Below are positions 35,941 to 47,100 of a stretch of DNA of 64,000 nt, in pieces; the first letter of the stretch is position 1, and the number at the start of each line of letters is the position of its first letter. A program made the translations under genes and the position numbers. This DNA is from Pleurodeles waltl. Taxonomy: Eukaryota > Chordata > Amphibia > Caudata > Salamandridae. Below the pieces are notes generated by a model. That model was not told the DNA's origin and searched no databases. It was given only the letters and a program-made list of their open reading frames with translations. The stretch is from contig NC_090437.1 in the NCBI RefSeq assembly GCF_031143425.1, positions 847,429,978 through 847,493,977 on the forward strand. Direction: 5' to 3'.

Positions 35941-37321
35941 AAACAAAGGTACGAAAATATGATCAATGTCCCCATGCACTGGGAGAAACCTTCCAGAGCA
36001 TCAGAAACAGTGATGACACATTTAAAAAAAAACAACTGGCCACTTTTTTTGAAAAATGAAACTAATGCCAGCTGGTTTATCATTCCGTAGTGATATGACA
36101 ACATACAAGAATAAGTTGCTATCTTCCTTGAGACTCCTAATGAGAAAGAAGTCCCAAACTGTAGTTAGGAATGGTCCTGTTATATGCAAAAGGACGAACG
36201 GACCCCAGATCTCCTGTGTTAGCAGTAGCTAGGATAGGGAGAAAACTATAAAGGTAATAATACTCCAGCTTTATGACAGCCTAGGGCTTTGATGACATAT
36301 TGTGTATGCAATTAATTCTATGCTGAGATTAGAGATGTGCAAAATTCATGCAATTAGCTTTTGCGTAAGTATGCACAATTACAGCAGAATTATGCAAAAT
36401 TATGTGAAATGTGAAATGCAAATCCATCATTTCACCCTTTCTTTTGGTGTGAAATGCGTCCTTGCATTATTTTTTGCTGTGAGGACAGATTTGAAAAAAC
36501 CAAACAATAGACACTAGTTCAGTTACATGAGTTTGTGTAAAATGTTTACCACAGATTGCACCATTCGCTGTAAACGCTTACCATAAATGGTATGTAATTT
36601 CCTGAAATTGGCATAATTGCATAATTTTGTGTAGCAAGTTTAACGCGTAATTCCCAAAATTACGCATGTTATGGTGGTGCAATTAAAATTTCGCCCAGGC
36701 TTAAGCAAAATAGCACTACATAATGAATTTGAGCATCACTGTCAGTGTGTATATGAGGTGTAATTATGAAGGTATAACAAATGACATTAGAAATGAAGCT
36801 TTGATATTGTAATATTGCAGAAGGTATTACGCCATTGCTTGTGCCAAATAAATTGTTGATGCCTTAGGAATACCCTCATAGATAAATCAGATAAGAGCAA
36901 TGAAAAATTGTTTAAAAAAACAAATAAATTACTCTTTCGAAATATTTGGTCTTATCTCTATAATGGTAGGCACAGTACTATATTTGGCAATGTAGTAGCA
37001 ATCAGGGACAGACAAGAAAGTTGGCCCGGCCGAAAAATGTCATTACTTTCAACAACAAAATCTGTTGACTCACCCCCTCTTCCCTACAAACCCCAAATAC
37101 TTTGCTGTAATGACTTCGATGCATTTCTAAAGATATCACTGTCTCGGTCCTTTCTCACTTCAGTGTATATTCCAGCCAGAGGAGTATAGAGAATACACTT
37201 CCACTGTCTAGATAAGCTACATTCACCCTTCATATTAAGCCATGCTAACTCAGGGACAATTATCTCCAAGGACAATCCAAAATAGACCTCACTGTGCCGT
37301 GCAATCATACTTTCACAACAC
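35941..37321. other. Non-coding, AT-rich flank of the compound Harbinger
   Basis: At 36320-36700 short phrases such as GCAAAATTATG, AATTACGC and GTGAAATG recur, suggesting an old AT-rich repeat. No ORF or terminus is supported until the Harbinger end at 37325. Confidence 0.4.
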
Positions 37322-37339
37322 TCAGGGGGTCATTACAAC
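37322..37339. repeat. Left outer terminus of the compound element
   Basis: TCA, then GGGGGTCATTACAAC. This is the inverted match of the right outer end with a few changes in the first bases. CCGCTTACCGCCGTGCAGAA follows at 37356 and is identical in the right end. Confidence 0.8.
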
Positions 37340-37927
37340 ATTGTCAGTAAAAGCCGCTTACCGCCGTGCAGAAGACCGCCAACACACCGCCGCGGCCGCA
37401 GAATTCCGCCACGGTCATTATGACCCAAAGCCCGGAATCCTCCAAAATTTAGACACCCACACAAGTCCGCCACACCAAAGGTCAGTGATAAACTGGCGAA
37501 AACAAAACCGACACCGTCACGCCAACAAGAATACGCCCACACTATCATGACCCATGAATCCATGCAGCGGTCTTTCAACCGCGGTATTCCATTGGCGGTA
37601 CACACCACTGCGCTCAAAATACACACACACTTACAAAACACAACCACATTGGACAATTACAAATACACACACCTGATACACATACACACACCTCTCCCAC
37701 ACATCCAATACAATATAAAACACACACCCACATCACACACAAACCCTTACGACCACAATTGCGACTGAAGGCCAGAGAAAGACACCACCATCTACAAACT
37801 AGCATCCACAGGCACTCAACACCATCACCCACATAACATCCACGCACCTCACACAACACACCACTAAATATCACCCCACCCCACACATCACAACACGCAC
37901 CACCCCACACATCACCCCCACCTCCCC

Positions 37928-39427
37928 ATGGCACCGCAAAGACACTCCAGGTTTTCTGAGGAGGAGCTCAGGGTCATGGTGGAGGAAATCATCCGGGTAG
38001 ATCCACAGCTATTCGGATCACAGGTGCAGCACACCTCCATAGCTAGGAAGATGGAGCTATGGCGAAGAATCGTGGACAGGGTCAACGCAGTGGGACAGCA
38101 CCCAAGAAATAGGGATGACATCAGGAAGAGGTGGAACGACCTATGGGGGAAGGTGCGTTCCGTGGTCTCAAGACACCACATCGCGGTACAGAGGACTGGC
38201 GGCGGACCCCCACCTCCTCCCCTACAACTAACAACATGGGAGGAGTAAGTCTTGGCTATTCTGCATCCTGAGGGCCTCACAGGAGTAGCTGGAGGAATGG
38301 ATGCATGCCATCACATACCTCCACCCTCGCCCTCACCCCACCACTCCTACTCCTCACACATGTCCCAATATCACAAACCAACTATCCCAACACCATGCCC
38401 TGCATGCAACACCAAAGCATGGACACCCATCACCAAAGCATGGCCACTGCACATACCCATACACCTCCCAACCCATCATCACACAAGGTCCTACACAGGA
38501 ATGCAAGCACTGGGGTACATAGTCACCCAGCCATTGCACACCATGGCACACACAGATGCAATAATCATGCTTTTACCCCCCTGCAGAACCCCTACCCAAC
38601 GTCACCGGACAGGAGGGTCCAGACATGTCACCTCCACCCACAGAAGAGGCCCACAGTGATGACAGCAGCTCTGTCCAACTGGATCTAGACGACCAGCCCG
38701 GCCCATCTGGGACCTCGGGAAAGTCGGTTCCCCTCACACTGGCACAGGCCACTACAGAGCTACCCCCCCTCTGGAAACACCAGAACAGCACCCACCCAGT
38801 GGGCCCATACCTCTGTCCACAGGACATGTCAATCAGCAGTGTGTCCACCACTACAGGGAACCCAGGCTAACCCACCACTCCACAACAACAGGGACCTGGG
38901 GGCAGTGGCAGTGGACACACGGTTCAGGGGACAGAGGCCCAGGAACACAGGGGAACTGGGAGGGCTGCTGTTTGACAGGGGGAGGACAGGCCCAGGGAAA
39001 CCACTCTCCATAAGGCCCCCTCCAACATCATGGGAGCCTACCACCATTCCCAGGAGACGATGGCAACGGTACTGGCCAAGTTTCAGGAGACCAAGCGGCT
39101 GCAGGAGGAACAGTATTTGGGCTTCAGGGAGGAACTCAAATACATCAATTCCACCCTGGGCACCATTGTAGAGGTGCTGAAGGAACTCGTCAACAGCAGG
39201 AGGGACACTGTGGCACAACAAGGGGCCCCTGACACTAGCCTGGACGATGAACTGCCCACCACTTCTGCAGACGCTAGTAGACAGGAGGCACCACCACAGG
39301 ACCACCACACCAGCACCCCACCCCCTGCAGAGGGTGAACCACCCCGCAAACGGTCCCTGAGATCCAGGACAAAGACAGAGAACAAAGCCAAGACCCCACC
39401 AAGAAATGAGACCACCCTGATTGTCAT
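37928..39427 (+). pseudogene. Myb-A: NAIF1-type Myb/SANT protein (left arm)
   Basis: Starts MAPQRHSRFSEEELRVMV and holds an intact Myb/SANT domain (FSEEELRVMVEEII, LFGSQVQHTSIARKMELW, IVDRVNAVGQ, DIRKRWNDLWGKVRSVV) over the first 80 or so residues. A TAA stop ends the frame after TTWEE, where the right-arm copy has a Gln codon. A deletion just downstream also removes the splice donor present in the right arm. Exon 2 begins after CTGCAG at 38587. Its later part (39030 on) keeps the predicted coiled coil (HSQETMATVLAKFQETKRLQEEQY) and a nuclear-localisation-like PPRKRSLRSR. A one-base deletion shifts the C-terminus past the usual stop. AATAAA follows at 39596. The role is the same as in element 1. 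Confidence 0.87.
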
Positions 39428-39595
39428 CCATTTGTCCCACCTTGTCACCCTGTCCATCCTTAAACTGCCCCAGCTCCACTTCCTATGCCCCTTTGGACAA
39501 TGCACCTGTGAGACTAATAGACTGGACTCTGCCATGGACATTCCTCCACCATCACCCCTCACCATTTCACAACCCCCTCCAATATTGAGCACTTA

Positions 39596-39601
39596 AATAA
39601 A
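39596..39601 (+). terminator. Poly(A) signal of Myb-A (left arm)
   Basis: AATAAA shortly downstream of the Myb-A reading frame, at the position matched in the right arm (52740-52745, minus) and in element 1 (7164-7169, minus). Confidence 0.6.
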
Positions 39602-39889
39602 TTCCCTTAAAGCACAAAACAATCTGGAGTCTGTCTGTGATTTTGAAATAGTGTATTAGCAATTACAGTGCCAAAATGCTCTTTCAAATGTAATGTCAAC
39701 ATACCTATGTCACACAGCTCTAGTCCATGATGAAACAAAGCAGATGTCACACAGTGGGACCCACATCTGTGAAATTGTAAAGGAAAAGTGACAACTCAGT
39801 GACCATACACTGGGTGAAAATGACAGACAGTATAGAGGTAGTAGATTTAAATTAGATGTAGCAGGCAGTGTTGTCTTCTTACCTGTGTC

Positions 39890-41057
39890 TCACTGGAAGT
39901 ATTGCAGGATCACTGTGTTCCTGTTGTCGATGTCCTCTTCTTCTGCTTCCTCATCTTCACTGTCCACAGGCTCCACAGCTGCCACAACACCTCCATCTGG
40001 ACCATCCTCCTGCAGAAAAGGCACCTGTCGTCGCAAAGCCAAGTTGTGAAGCATACAGCAGGCCACGATGATCTGGCACACCTTCTTTGGTGAGTAGAAT
40101 AGGGAACCGCCGGTCATATTTAGGCACCGGAACCTGGCCTTCAGGAGGCCGAAGGTCTGCTCTATAATCCTCCTAGTTCACCCATGGGCCTCATTGTAGC
40201 ATTCCTCTGCCCTTGCCCTGGGATTCCTCACTGGGGTCAGTAGCCATGACAGGTTGGGGTAACCAGAGTCACCTGCAAATGACAAGGGACAACTGTTAGA
40301 CACACACTGACTCATAGGGACATCCACAGACCCAGACAACTATTCCCACTGATTTGGGTCCAGGTGCTCACCTAATAGCCACACCTGTTGCCTCTGTAGT
40401 TGCCCCATCACATAAGGGATGCTGCTATTCCACACGATGTAAGCGTCATGCTCTGAGCCAGGGAATTTTGCATTAACATGGGAGATGTACTGGTCTACCA
40501 AACACACCATCTGCACATTCATGGAATGGTAACTCTTCCGGTTTCTGTACACCTGTTCACTCCAGCGGGGGGAGGACCAAGGCCACATGGGTCCCATCAA
40601 TGGCATCTATGATGTTGGGGATATGTCCCAGGGCATAGAAGTCACCTTTCACTATAGGCAAATTCTCCACCTGAGGGAAAACGATGTAGCTTTGCATGTG
40701 TTTCAGCAGGGCAGACAACACTCTGGACAACACGTTGGAAAACATAGGCTGGGACATCCCTGATGCTATGGCCACTGTTGTTTGAAAAGACCCACTTGCT
40801 AGGAAATGGAGTACTGACAGCACCTGCACTTGAGGGGGGATTCTTGTGGGATGGCGGGTAGCTGACATCAGGTCTGGCTCCAACTGGGCACACAGATCAT
40901 GGATTGTGGCACGATCAAGTCTGTAAGTGATGATCACATGTCTTTCCTCCATTGTCGAAAGGTCCACCAGTGGTCTGTACAGCGGAGGATGCCGCCATCT
41001 CCTCACATGCCCCAGCGGATGGTGCCTATGGAGGAGAACAGCGAGCACAGAGTCAAC
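39890..41057 (-). pseudogene. HARBI1-type Harbinger transposase (left arm)
   Basis: The best N-terminal half of the three copies: an uninterrupted stretch from 41135 to 40557 covers VDLSTMEERHVIITYRLDRA, a helical block (FLASGSFQTTVAIASGMSQ) and AIDGTHVALV with the first catalytic Asp. The frame then changes at a run of six C. The second part gives RKSYHSMNVQMVCLVDQYIS and FPGSEHDAY with the second Asp. A 99-bp GT-AG intron lies at 40273-40371, followed by DSGYPNLSWLLTP and a TGA in place of the Arg before TRRIIEQTFGLLKARF, which contains the catalytic Glu. It ends QYFQ with TGA at 39890. The DDE triad is present, but two lesions block a full product. No clear ATG is seen at the expected start near 41057. 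Confidence 0.88.
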
Positions 41058-41471
41058 CAACTCTGAGGTACGTAAACACAGCTTACTCTGAAAATATTCA
41101 TAAATCGAAATTTGCCTGTATGAGTGTTTAGGCAAGGCCTAGGTATGTGTGACACAGTAAAAAATAAAGCCATGTGGGCCCCTGAAATGGCGGCTGCCTG
41201 ACCTGTAAGGTGGGACAAGGGGATATGAGGTAACTGTGCTGGAGTTGAACACGTCGCGGTAGGCGGTTGAAAACCGCGGAGCAATTCTGCATTGGTTAAC
41301 ATTGGACCCTATGGGTCCCAGGAGCCAATGACGATGGACGCCGGTGGTGACGGTACACACCGCCGCGGACGTGACCGCCATTTTCTCTCTGTTAAATCAC
41401 TTGATACCTGATCTTTGACAGGAGAGGACCTACACTGCAAGTGCTGCTGTGACCTCAGTCTGGAAGAGACA
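41058..41471. promoter_or_regulatory. Divergent spacer between transposase and Myb-B (left arm)
   Basis: Contains GTCGCGGTAGGCGGTTGAAAACCGCGG (41252-41278) and CACCGCCGCGGACGTGACCGCC near 41360, with ATTGGTTAACATTGG and GGAGCCAATG between them. These blocks are conserved in the right arm (50965-51115). GGCGGT/ACCGCC is also the motif enriched at the element ends, so self-regulation by Myb-A or Myb-B is plausible, but this is inference. Confidence 0.5.
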
Positions 41472-44253
41472 ATGGCTCAGGTGTCTGGGGAAAGGGCCCC
41501 TGCCTTCAGCACGGAGGAGTTGGAGAAACTCGTGGATGGGGTCGTCCCCCAGTACACACTATTCTACGGTCCTCCAGACAAACAGGTAAGTACACTGTGA
41601 GCATGCTGTATGGGCAATGCCTATGTGGAGTGGGGTGGATGAAAAATAGGGGGGTGAGAATGAGGCGTGCATGAAACGACAGTGAGTGCATGTGCGTCAT
41701 GGCAAGGGTAGGGATGTGGGCCAATGACTGTGATGTTGCAGTTGGTAATTACTTCTCTTTTTCCCCTGTACTATTCCTGTAGGTAAGCGCCCACCAGAAG
41801 GACATCTGGCGTGCCATCGCCAAGGAAGTCCGGACCCTGGGGGTCTACCACAGATTGAGCACCCACTGCCGGAAAAGATGGGAGGACATTCGCCGCTGGA
41901 GCAAGAAGATGCCGGAGGCCCAGCTGGGGATGGCCTCCCAACGTGGGAGGGGTGCCTGTCGCACCATGACCCCCCTGATGTTCAGGATCCTGGCGGTGGC
42001 GTACCCGGAGTTGGATGGGTGCTTGAGGGCATCACAGCAGCAACAAAGGGGTGAGTACACTCTAATTCTGCTGATTCAGTGCGCACTGTAGGTGTCTGGG
42101 TGGGGGAGGTGGGCTGTGGGTTCCCCTATGCCAGGGCGAGTTTATTAGTTAAGTTCCCTTCTTCAGGCAGGCCCTGTGGCACCCCACCCCACCTGTGTAC
42201 AGTGCCAACTACACCTAGTCAGGCTCCTGTGACATCCATGTGTGCAGAAATCGTCCATAGCCTTGTAAGCCATGTCCCAGGGATTGAATAGTGGACCCCA
42301 AGTGCGCGGCGTAGTGCAGGGGGCTTCTGTGTCTGTCGTGTCCACCAACGGTAGCGGTATTGCATGCACTGAACATGTCTTTCTTCTGTCTCACCCCCCT
42401 TTTTGTGGTCTCCCTGTACTTGTGTGCATTAGCATCATCAGGCGGAGGAGCAGTGGCACCAGAGCAGGAGGGAGCTGCATCCCACATGGCCCTGGAGGGT
42501 GACACTGCGGCCTCTGAATTCACCACTGGGACAGAGGGCGAGGGGAGCTCCACGGAGGGGACAGGAGCTGACACCAGCGAGAAGGACTCCTCCTCTGATG
42601 GGAGCTCCCTTGCGGTGGCAGCCCCACCTGTGCCCCCCACATCTACAGGTACAGCCGCCACCCCCCCTACCAGCACCGCCCTCCCAGCAGCCCCTCAGCC
42701 TTTGCCCCATGGCCGCTCACCCAGGAGGGTGGGTATCACCTTCACCCCAGGCACCTCAGCCCCTGGCCCAGTCACCCCTGCTGCCCTCAGTGAGGAGGCC
42801 ATTGACCTCCTCAGGTCCCTCACTGTTGGGCAGTCTTTCATTTTGAATGCCATCCATGGTGTAGAGAGGCAGTTGCAACAAACCAATGCATACCTGGAGG
42901 GCATTCACTCTGGTCAGGCAGCCCTTCAGCGAGCTTTTCAGACTCTGGCCTCAGCACTGATGGCAGCCATTGACCCTGTCTCTAGCCTCCCCCCTCCAAC
43001 TTCCTCCACCCAGACCCACACCCATGTACCTCAGCCTATCCCAAGCACACCATCAGACCAGCATGCACACCTCAACACACAAGGGAAGCTCTGGCAAACA
43101 TAAGCACCACACATCCCACAGGCACTCACGCAAGCATCACACACATGCAGACACACCAACATCCACTGCCTCCACTGTGTACCCCTCCTCCTTCTCTCCC
43201 TCCTCCCTCCTTGTCTTGTCTCCACTTACACCTGCATGCACTACATCCTCAGCTACTACGTCCATCACCAGCACACCCACCACCACACCCCGCTCACGTG
43301 CAGTCACCACCCCCACTACCATTCACACATCCCCTGTGTCCTCGCCCAGTGTGTCTGTGAGCCCACCTCCCAAGGTACACAAATGCAACCACACTCCCAC
43401 CCAACAGCCGTCCACCTCACGACAGCCTCCAGCCCATGCACCTTCACCCAAAGTCACCAAACGTACACCTCCCACAACCACAAACTCTTCCTACACTCCC
43501 AAACCCCCTCCAGCTACTCATCCCAGTGTTCCTAAGAAACTTTTCCTGGCCAGCCTTGACCTCTTTCCCTCACCTCCCCCACCTCGTCAGTCTCCTAGGG
43601 CCCGACTCTCCAGGTCCCAACCTAGCACCTCAGCCACAACATCGGCGGGACCAGAGGTGCCAGTAGTCACCGGATTATGGAGTGCACCCAGCAGCAGGGC
43701 AGGCAGTGTGGCAAGGAGCCACAGCACGGACAGTCCCCCACCTGTCAAGCATCAAAAGGTGACCAGTGCCCGGCGGGAGAGGGGAAAGAAACCAGCCACC
43801 AAAGCCGCTCCCAGGGGTATAGTTGGGAGTGTGGAGACAGCTGCGACACCATCCAAGGTGGGGAAGGGGAACAGTAAAACCAGCAAGTCTGGGAAGATCA
43901 GCACGGTGGACAAGACCGCCAGCAGCCACACTGCCCAGGAGAAGACCGCCAGCAGCAGCCCCGCTCCCAAGGAGACGAACGCCAGCATCCACACTGCCCA
44001 GAAGGCGACCACCAGCAGCCCCGCTGCCACAGACAGGAACGCCAGTAGCAGCCCCATTGCCCAGGAGGCGCCCGCCAGCAGCCACACTTCCCAGGAGGCG
44101 ACCGCCAGCAGCCCCGCTTCCCAGGAGGTGACCGCCAGCAGCCCCACTGCCACAGACAGGACCGCCAGCAGCAGCCCCGCTGCCCAGGAGGCGACTGCCA
44201 GCAGCCCCGCTGCCAAAGACAGGACTGCCAGCAGCAGCCCCGCTGCCCAGTAG
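41472..44253 (+). pseudogene. Myb-B: second Myb/SANT-like protein (left arm, best copy)
   Basis: Exon 1 (41472-41585) encodes MAQVSGERAPAF, then STEELEKLVDGVVPQYTLFY and GPPDKQ, and ends at CAG|GTAAGT. Exon 2 (41783-42050) encodes VSAHQKDIWRAIAKEVRTLG, STHCRKRWEDIRRWSKK and TPLMFRILAVAYPELDG, and ends at GTGAGT. Exon 3 starts at 42431. The first two exons form one Myb/SANT-like domain with the spaced Trp residues expected. Exon 3 encodes an acidic Ser/Gly/Thr linker, a conserved AALSEEAIDLLRSLTVGQS block and a long Ser/Thr/Pro/His region. A 2-base deletion near 43070, relative to the right arm, shifts the frame. The tail becomes Lys/Ala/Ser/Pro-rich in repeats of 10-11 residues. A stop lies at 44251. 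Exon phases are consistent across the splice sites. Confidence 0.8.
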
Positions 44254-45011
44254 GTGACTGCCAGCAGCCACACTGCCCAGGAGGCGACTGCCAGCAGCCC
44301 CGCTGCCACAGACAGAACCGCCAGCAGCAGCCCCGCTGCCCAGGAGGTGACCACCACCAGCCACACTGCCCAGGAGGCGACCCCCAGCAGCCCGCTGCCA
44401 GAGACAGGACCGCCAGCAGCAGCCCCGCTGCCCAGAAGGCGACCACCAGCAGCCCCGCTGCCAAAGACAGGGCGACCGCCAGCAGCCCCACTGCCACGGA
44501 CAGGACCGCCAGCAGCTGAACCGCTGCCCAGGAGGCAAAAGCCAGCAGCCCCGCAGGCCAGGACAGGACCGACACCAGCTGAACCGCTGCCCAGGACAGC
44601 GCCGCCAGCAGCCCGCAGGCCAGGACAAGACCGCCACCAGCTGAAACGCTGCCCAGGACACCGCCGCCAGAAGCCCCGCAGGCCAGGACAAGACCGCCAC
44701 CAGCTGAAACGCTGCCAAGGACACCGCCGCCACAAGCACCGCTGCCAAGGACACCGCCGCCACAATCACCGCTGCCAAAGACACCGACGCCACAAGCACC
44801 GCTGAACAGGACAAGACCACCACCAGCTGAACCGCTGCCAAGGACATCACCGCCACAAGCACCGCTGCCAAGGACATCACCGCCACAAGCACCGCTGCCA
44901 AGGACACCGCCGCCACAAGCACTGCTGCCAAGGACACCGCCGCCACAAGCACTGCTAAACAGGTCAAGACCACCACCAGCACCGCTGAACAGGACACCGC
45001 CACCACAAGCA
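43914..45011. repeat. 30-33-bp minisatellite encoding the Myb-B tail (left arm)
   Basis: GACCGCCAGCAGC followed by CACACTGCCCAGGAG or CCCGCTGCCACAGACA repeats with a 30-33-bp period from about 43914, then changes gradually to a CACCGCCGCCACAAGCACCG unit by about 44720. In frame it gives TASSHTAQEA-like 10-residue repeats; later it is out of frame. The minus strand is also open for hundreds of codons here, but this is a by-product of the repeat. Positions 44270-45011 are copied again at 46359-47100. Confidence 0.85.
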
Positions 45012-45231
45012 TTAATGGAGTTCGTTTTTTGAAGATACTACATCTACCATGATGCAATGGGGCAGATTAATTGCTGGGATGTCAGGCAGGTGCGCTCCTA
45101 ACTGTTTGTTTCTTTAAAGGCTCCCTTGAGCTACTGGGCTGACGAGCTCTGGAGCAGGCACCAGCAGGCCAGGAAAGAGGTACTGAAACCGGGTGATTTA
45201 TGGCAGCATTCCCAGCACCCCGCAAATATGT

Positions 45232-45277
45232 TCTCTGCTGAAGAAGGGACTAACCCAGAAACACATGTGTCCAGAGA
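45232..45277 (+). ncRNA. Hammerhead-ribozyme-like motif, copy 1
   Basis: Type I layout. Stem I is TCTCTG (45232-45237) with CAGAGA (45272-45277), 6 bp. The core is CTGAAGA (45238-45244, matching CUGANGA). Stem II is GGG/CCC (45246-45248 with 45254-45256). GAAA spans 45258-45261. Stem III is ACAC/GUGU with a 2-nt loop (45261-45270). The predicted cut is after GUC at 45271. All conserved core bases are present. The pair next to the core in stem II (45245 with 45257) is an A-A mismatch where R-Y is usual, so activity is uncertain. Short stem III is known in newt hammerheads, which can work as dimers. Confidence 0.72.
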
Positions 45278-45542
45278 TGCACAGTAAAGGCTGTACCTAC
45301 TTAAAGGTGAAATATTTAAAAATTAATGGAGTTCGTTTTTTGAAGATACTACATCTACCATGATGCAATGGGGCAGATTAATTGCTGGGATGTCAGGCAG
45401 GTGCGCTCCTAACTGTTTGTGACTTTAAAGGCTCCCTTGAGCTACTGGGCTGACGAGCTCTGGAGCAGGCACCAGCAGGCCAGGAAAGAGGTACTGAAAC
45501 CGGGTGATTTATGGCAGCATTCCCAGCACCCCGCAAATATGT

Positions 45543-45588
45543 TCTCTGCTGAAGAAGGGACTAACCCAGAAACACATGTGTCCAGAGA
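45543..45588 (+). ncRNA. Hammerhead-ribozyme-like motif, copy 2
   Basis: Identical to copy 1, 311 bp downstream; predicted cleavage after 45582. Transcripts running through the array would release 311-nt monomers if the motif is active. Confidence 0.72.
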
Positions 45589-45853
45589 TGCACAGTAAAG
45601 GCTGTACCTACTTAAAGGTGAAATATTTAAAAATTAATGGAGTTCGTTTTTTGAAGATACTACATCTACCATGATGCAATGGGGCAGATTAATTGCTGGG
45701 ATGTCAGGCAGGTGCGCTCCTAACTGTTTGTGACTTTAAAGGCTCCCTTGAGCTACTGGGCTGACGAGCTCTGGAGCAGGCACCAGCAGGCCAGGAAAGA
45801 GGTACTGAAACCGGGTGATTTATGGCAGCATTCCCAGCACCCCGCAAATATGT

Positions 45854-45899
45854 TCTCTGCTGAAGAAGGGACTAACCCAGAAACACATGTGTCCAGAGA
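45854..45899 (+). ncRNA. Hammerhead-ribozyme-like motif, copy 3
   Basis: Identical to copy 1; predicted cleavage after 45893. Confidence 0.72.
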
Positions 45900-46164
45900 T
45901 GCACAGTAAAGGCTGTACCTACTTAAAGGTGAAATATTTAAAAATTAATGGAGTTCGTTTTTTGAAGATACTACATCTACCATGATGCAATGGGGCAGAT
46001 TAATTGCTGGGATGTCAGGCAGGTGCGCTCCTAACTGTTTGTGACTTTAAAGGCTCCCTTGAGCTACTGGGCTGACGAGCTCTGGAGCAGGCACCAGCAG
46101 GCCAGGAAAGAGGTACTGAAACCGGGTGATTTATGGCAGCATTCCCAGCACCCCGCAAATATGT

Positions 46165-46210
46165 TCTCTGCTGAAGAAGGGACTAACCCAGAAACACATG
46201 TGTCCAGAGA
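46165..46210 (+). ncRNA. Hammerhead-ribozyme-like motif, copy 4
   Basis: Identical to copy 1; predicted cleavage after 46204. The fifth, partial unit ends before this region. Confidence 0.72.
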
Positions 46211-46358
46211 TGCACAGTAAAGGCTGTACCTACTTAAAGGTGAAATATTTAAAAATTAATGGAGTTCGTTTTTTGAAGATACTACATCTACCATGATGCA
46301 ATGGGGCAGATTAATTGCTGGGATGTCAGGCAGGTGCGCTCCTAACTGTTTGTGTTTG

Positions 46359-47100
46359 ACACTGCCCAGGAGGCGACTGCCAGCAGCCCCGCTGCCACAG
46401 ACAGAACCGCCAGCAGCAGCCCCGCTGCCCAGGAGGTGACCACCACCAGCCACACTGCCCAGGAGGCGACCCCCAGCAGCCCGCTGCCAGAGACAGGACC
46501 GCCAGCAGCAGCCCCGCTGCCCAGAAGGCGACCACCAGCAGCCCCGCTGCCAAAGACAGGGCGACCGCCAGCAGCCCCACTGCCACGGACAGGACCGCCA
46601 GCAGCTGAACCGCTGCCCAGGAGGCAAAAGCCAGCAGCCCCGCAGGCCAGGACAGGACCGACACCAGCTGAACCGCTGCCCAGGACAGCGCCGCCAGCAG
46701 CCCGCAGGCCAGGACAAGACCGCCACCAGCTGAAACGCTGCCCAGGACACCGCCGCCAGAAGCCCCGCAGGCCAGGACAAGACCGCCACCAGCTGAAACG
46801 CTGCCAAGGACACCGCCGCCACAAGCACCGCTGCCAAGGACACCGCCGCCACAATCACCGCTGCCAAAGACACCGACGCCACAAGCACCGCTGAACAGGA
46901 CAAGACCACCACCAGCTGAACCGCTGCCAAGGACATCACCGCCACAAGCACCGCTGCCAAGGACATCACCGCCACAAGCACCGCTGCCAAGGACACCGCC
47001 GCCACAAGCACTGCTGCCAAGGACACCGCCGCCACAAGCACTGCTAAACAGGTCAAGACCGCCACCAGCACCGCTGAACAGGACACCGCCACCACAAGCA
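46359..47100. repeat. 742-bp direct duplication flanking the hammerhead array
   Basis: This segment repeats 44270-45011 at an offset of 2,089 bp. I found a single substitution (A at 44972, G at 47061). It begins straight after a 4-base junction (TTTG) following the array and continues past 47100 into sequence that does not follow the first copy. So the host tail sequence exists on both sides of the array, as in a giant target duplication or an insertion during repair. Later bases (47101-47140) continue the CACCGCTGAACAGG repeat into unique sequence. Confidence 0.9.

Larger units (their letters stand above)
45012..46354 (+). repeat. Tandem array of a 311-bp unit with hammerhead-ribozyme core
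   Basis: The unit start (TTAATGGAGTTCG) lies at 45012, 45323, 45634, 45945 and 46256, an exact 311-bp period: four full copies and one of about 100 bp. The only difference I found between full copies is at 45110-45111 (TT instead of GA). Each full unit carries the hammerhead-like core listed separately. Size, tandem organisation and ribozyme agree with newt satellite 2 (about 330 bp) and with small hammerhead retroelements (retrozymes). The array interrupts the Myb-B tail repeat of the left Harbinger arm. Its near identity implies recent origin or an assembly duplication. Confidence 0.93.

Noticed and set aside
43675..45057. A 460-codon minus-strand open frame rich in Ala, Val, Gly, Cys and Trp.
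   Set aside because: It is the antisense of the 30-33-bp Myb-B tail minisatellite, which is open in several frames on both strands. Composition and period follow the repeat.
45139..45145. A second hammerhead-like core (CTGACGA) in the 311-bp unit.
   Set aside because: No stem II closes onto a GAAA at the right distance, and flanking strands do not form stem I. Only the CTGAAGA core at 45238 fits.
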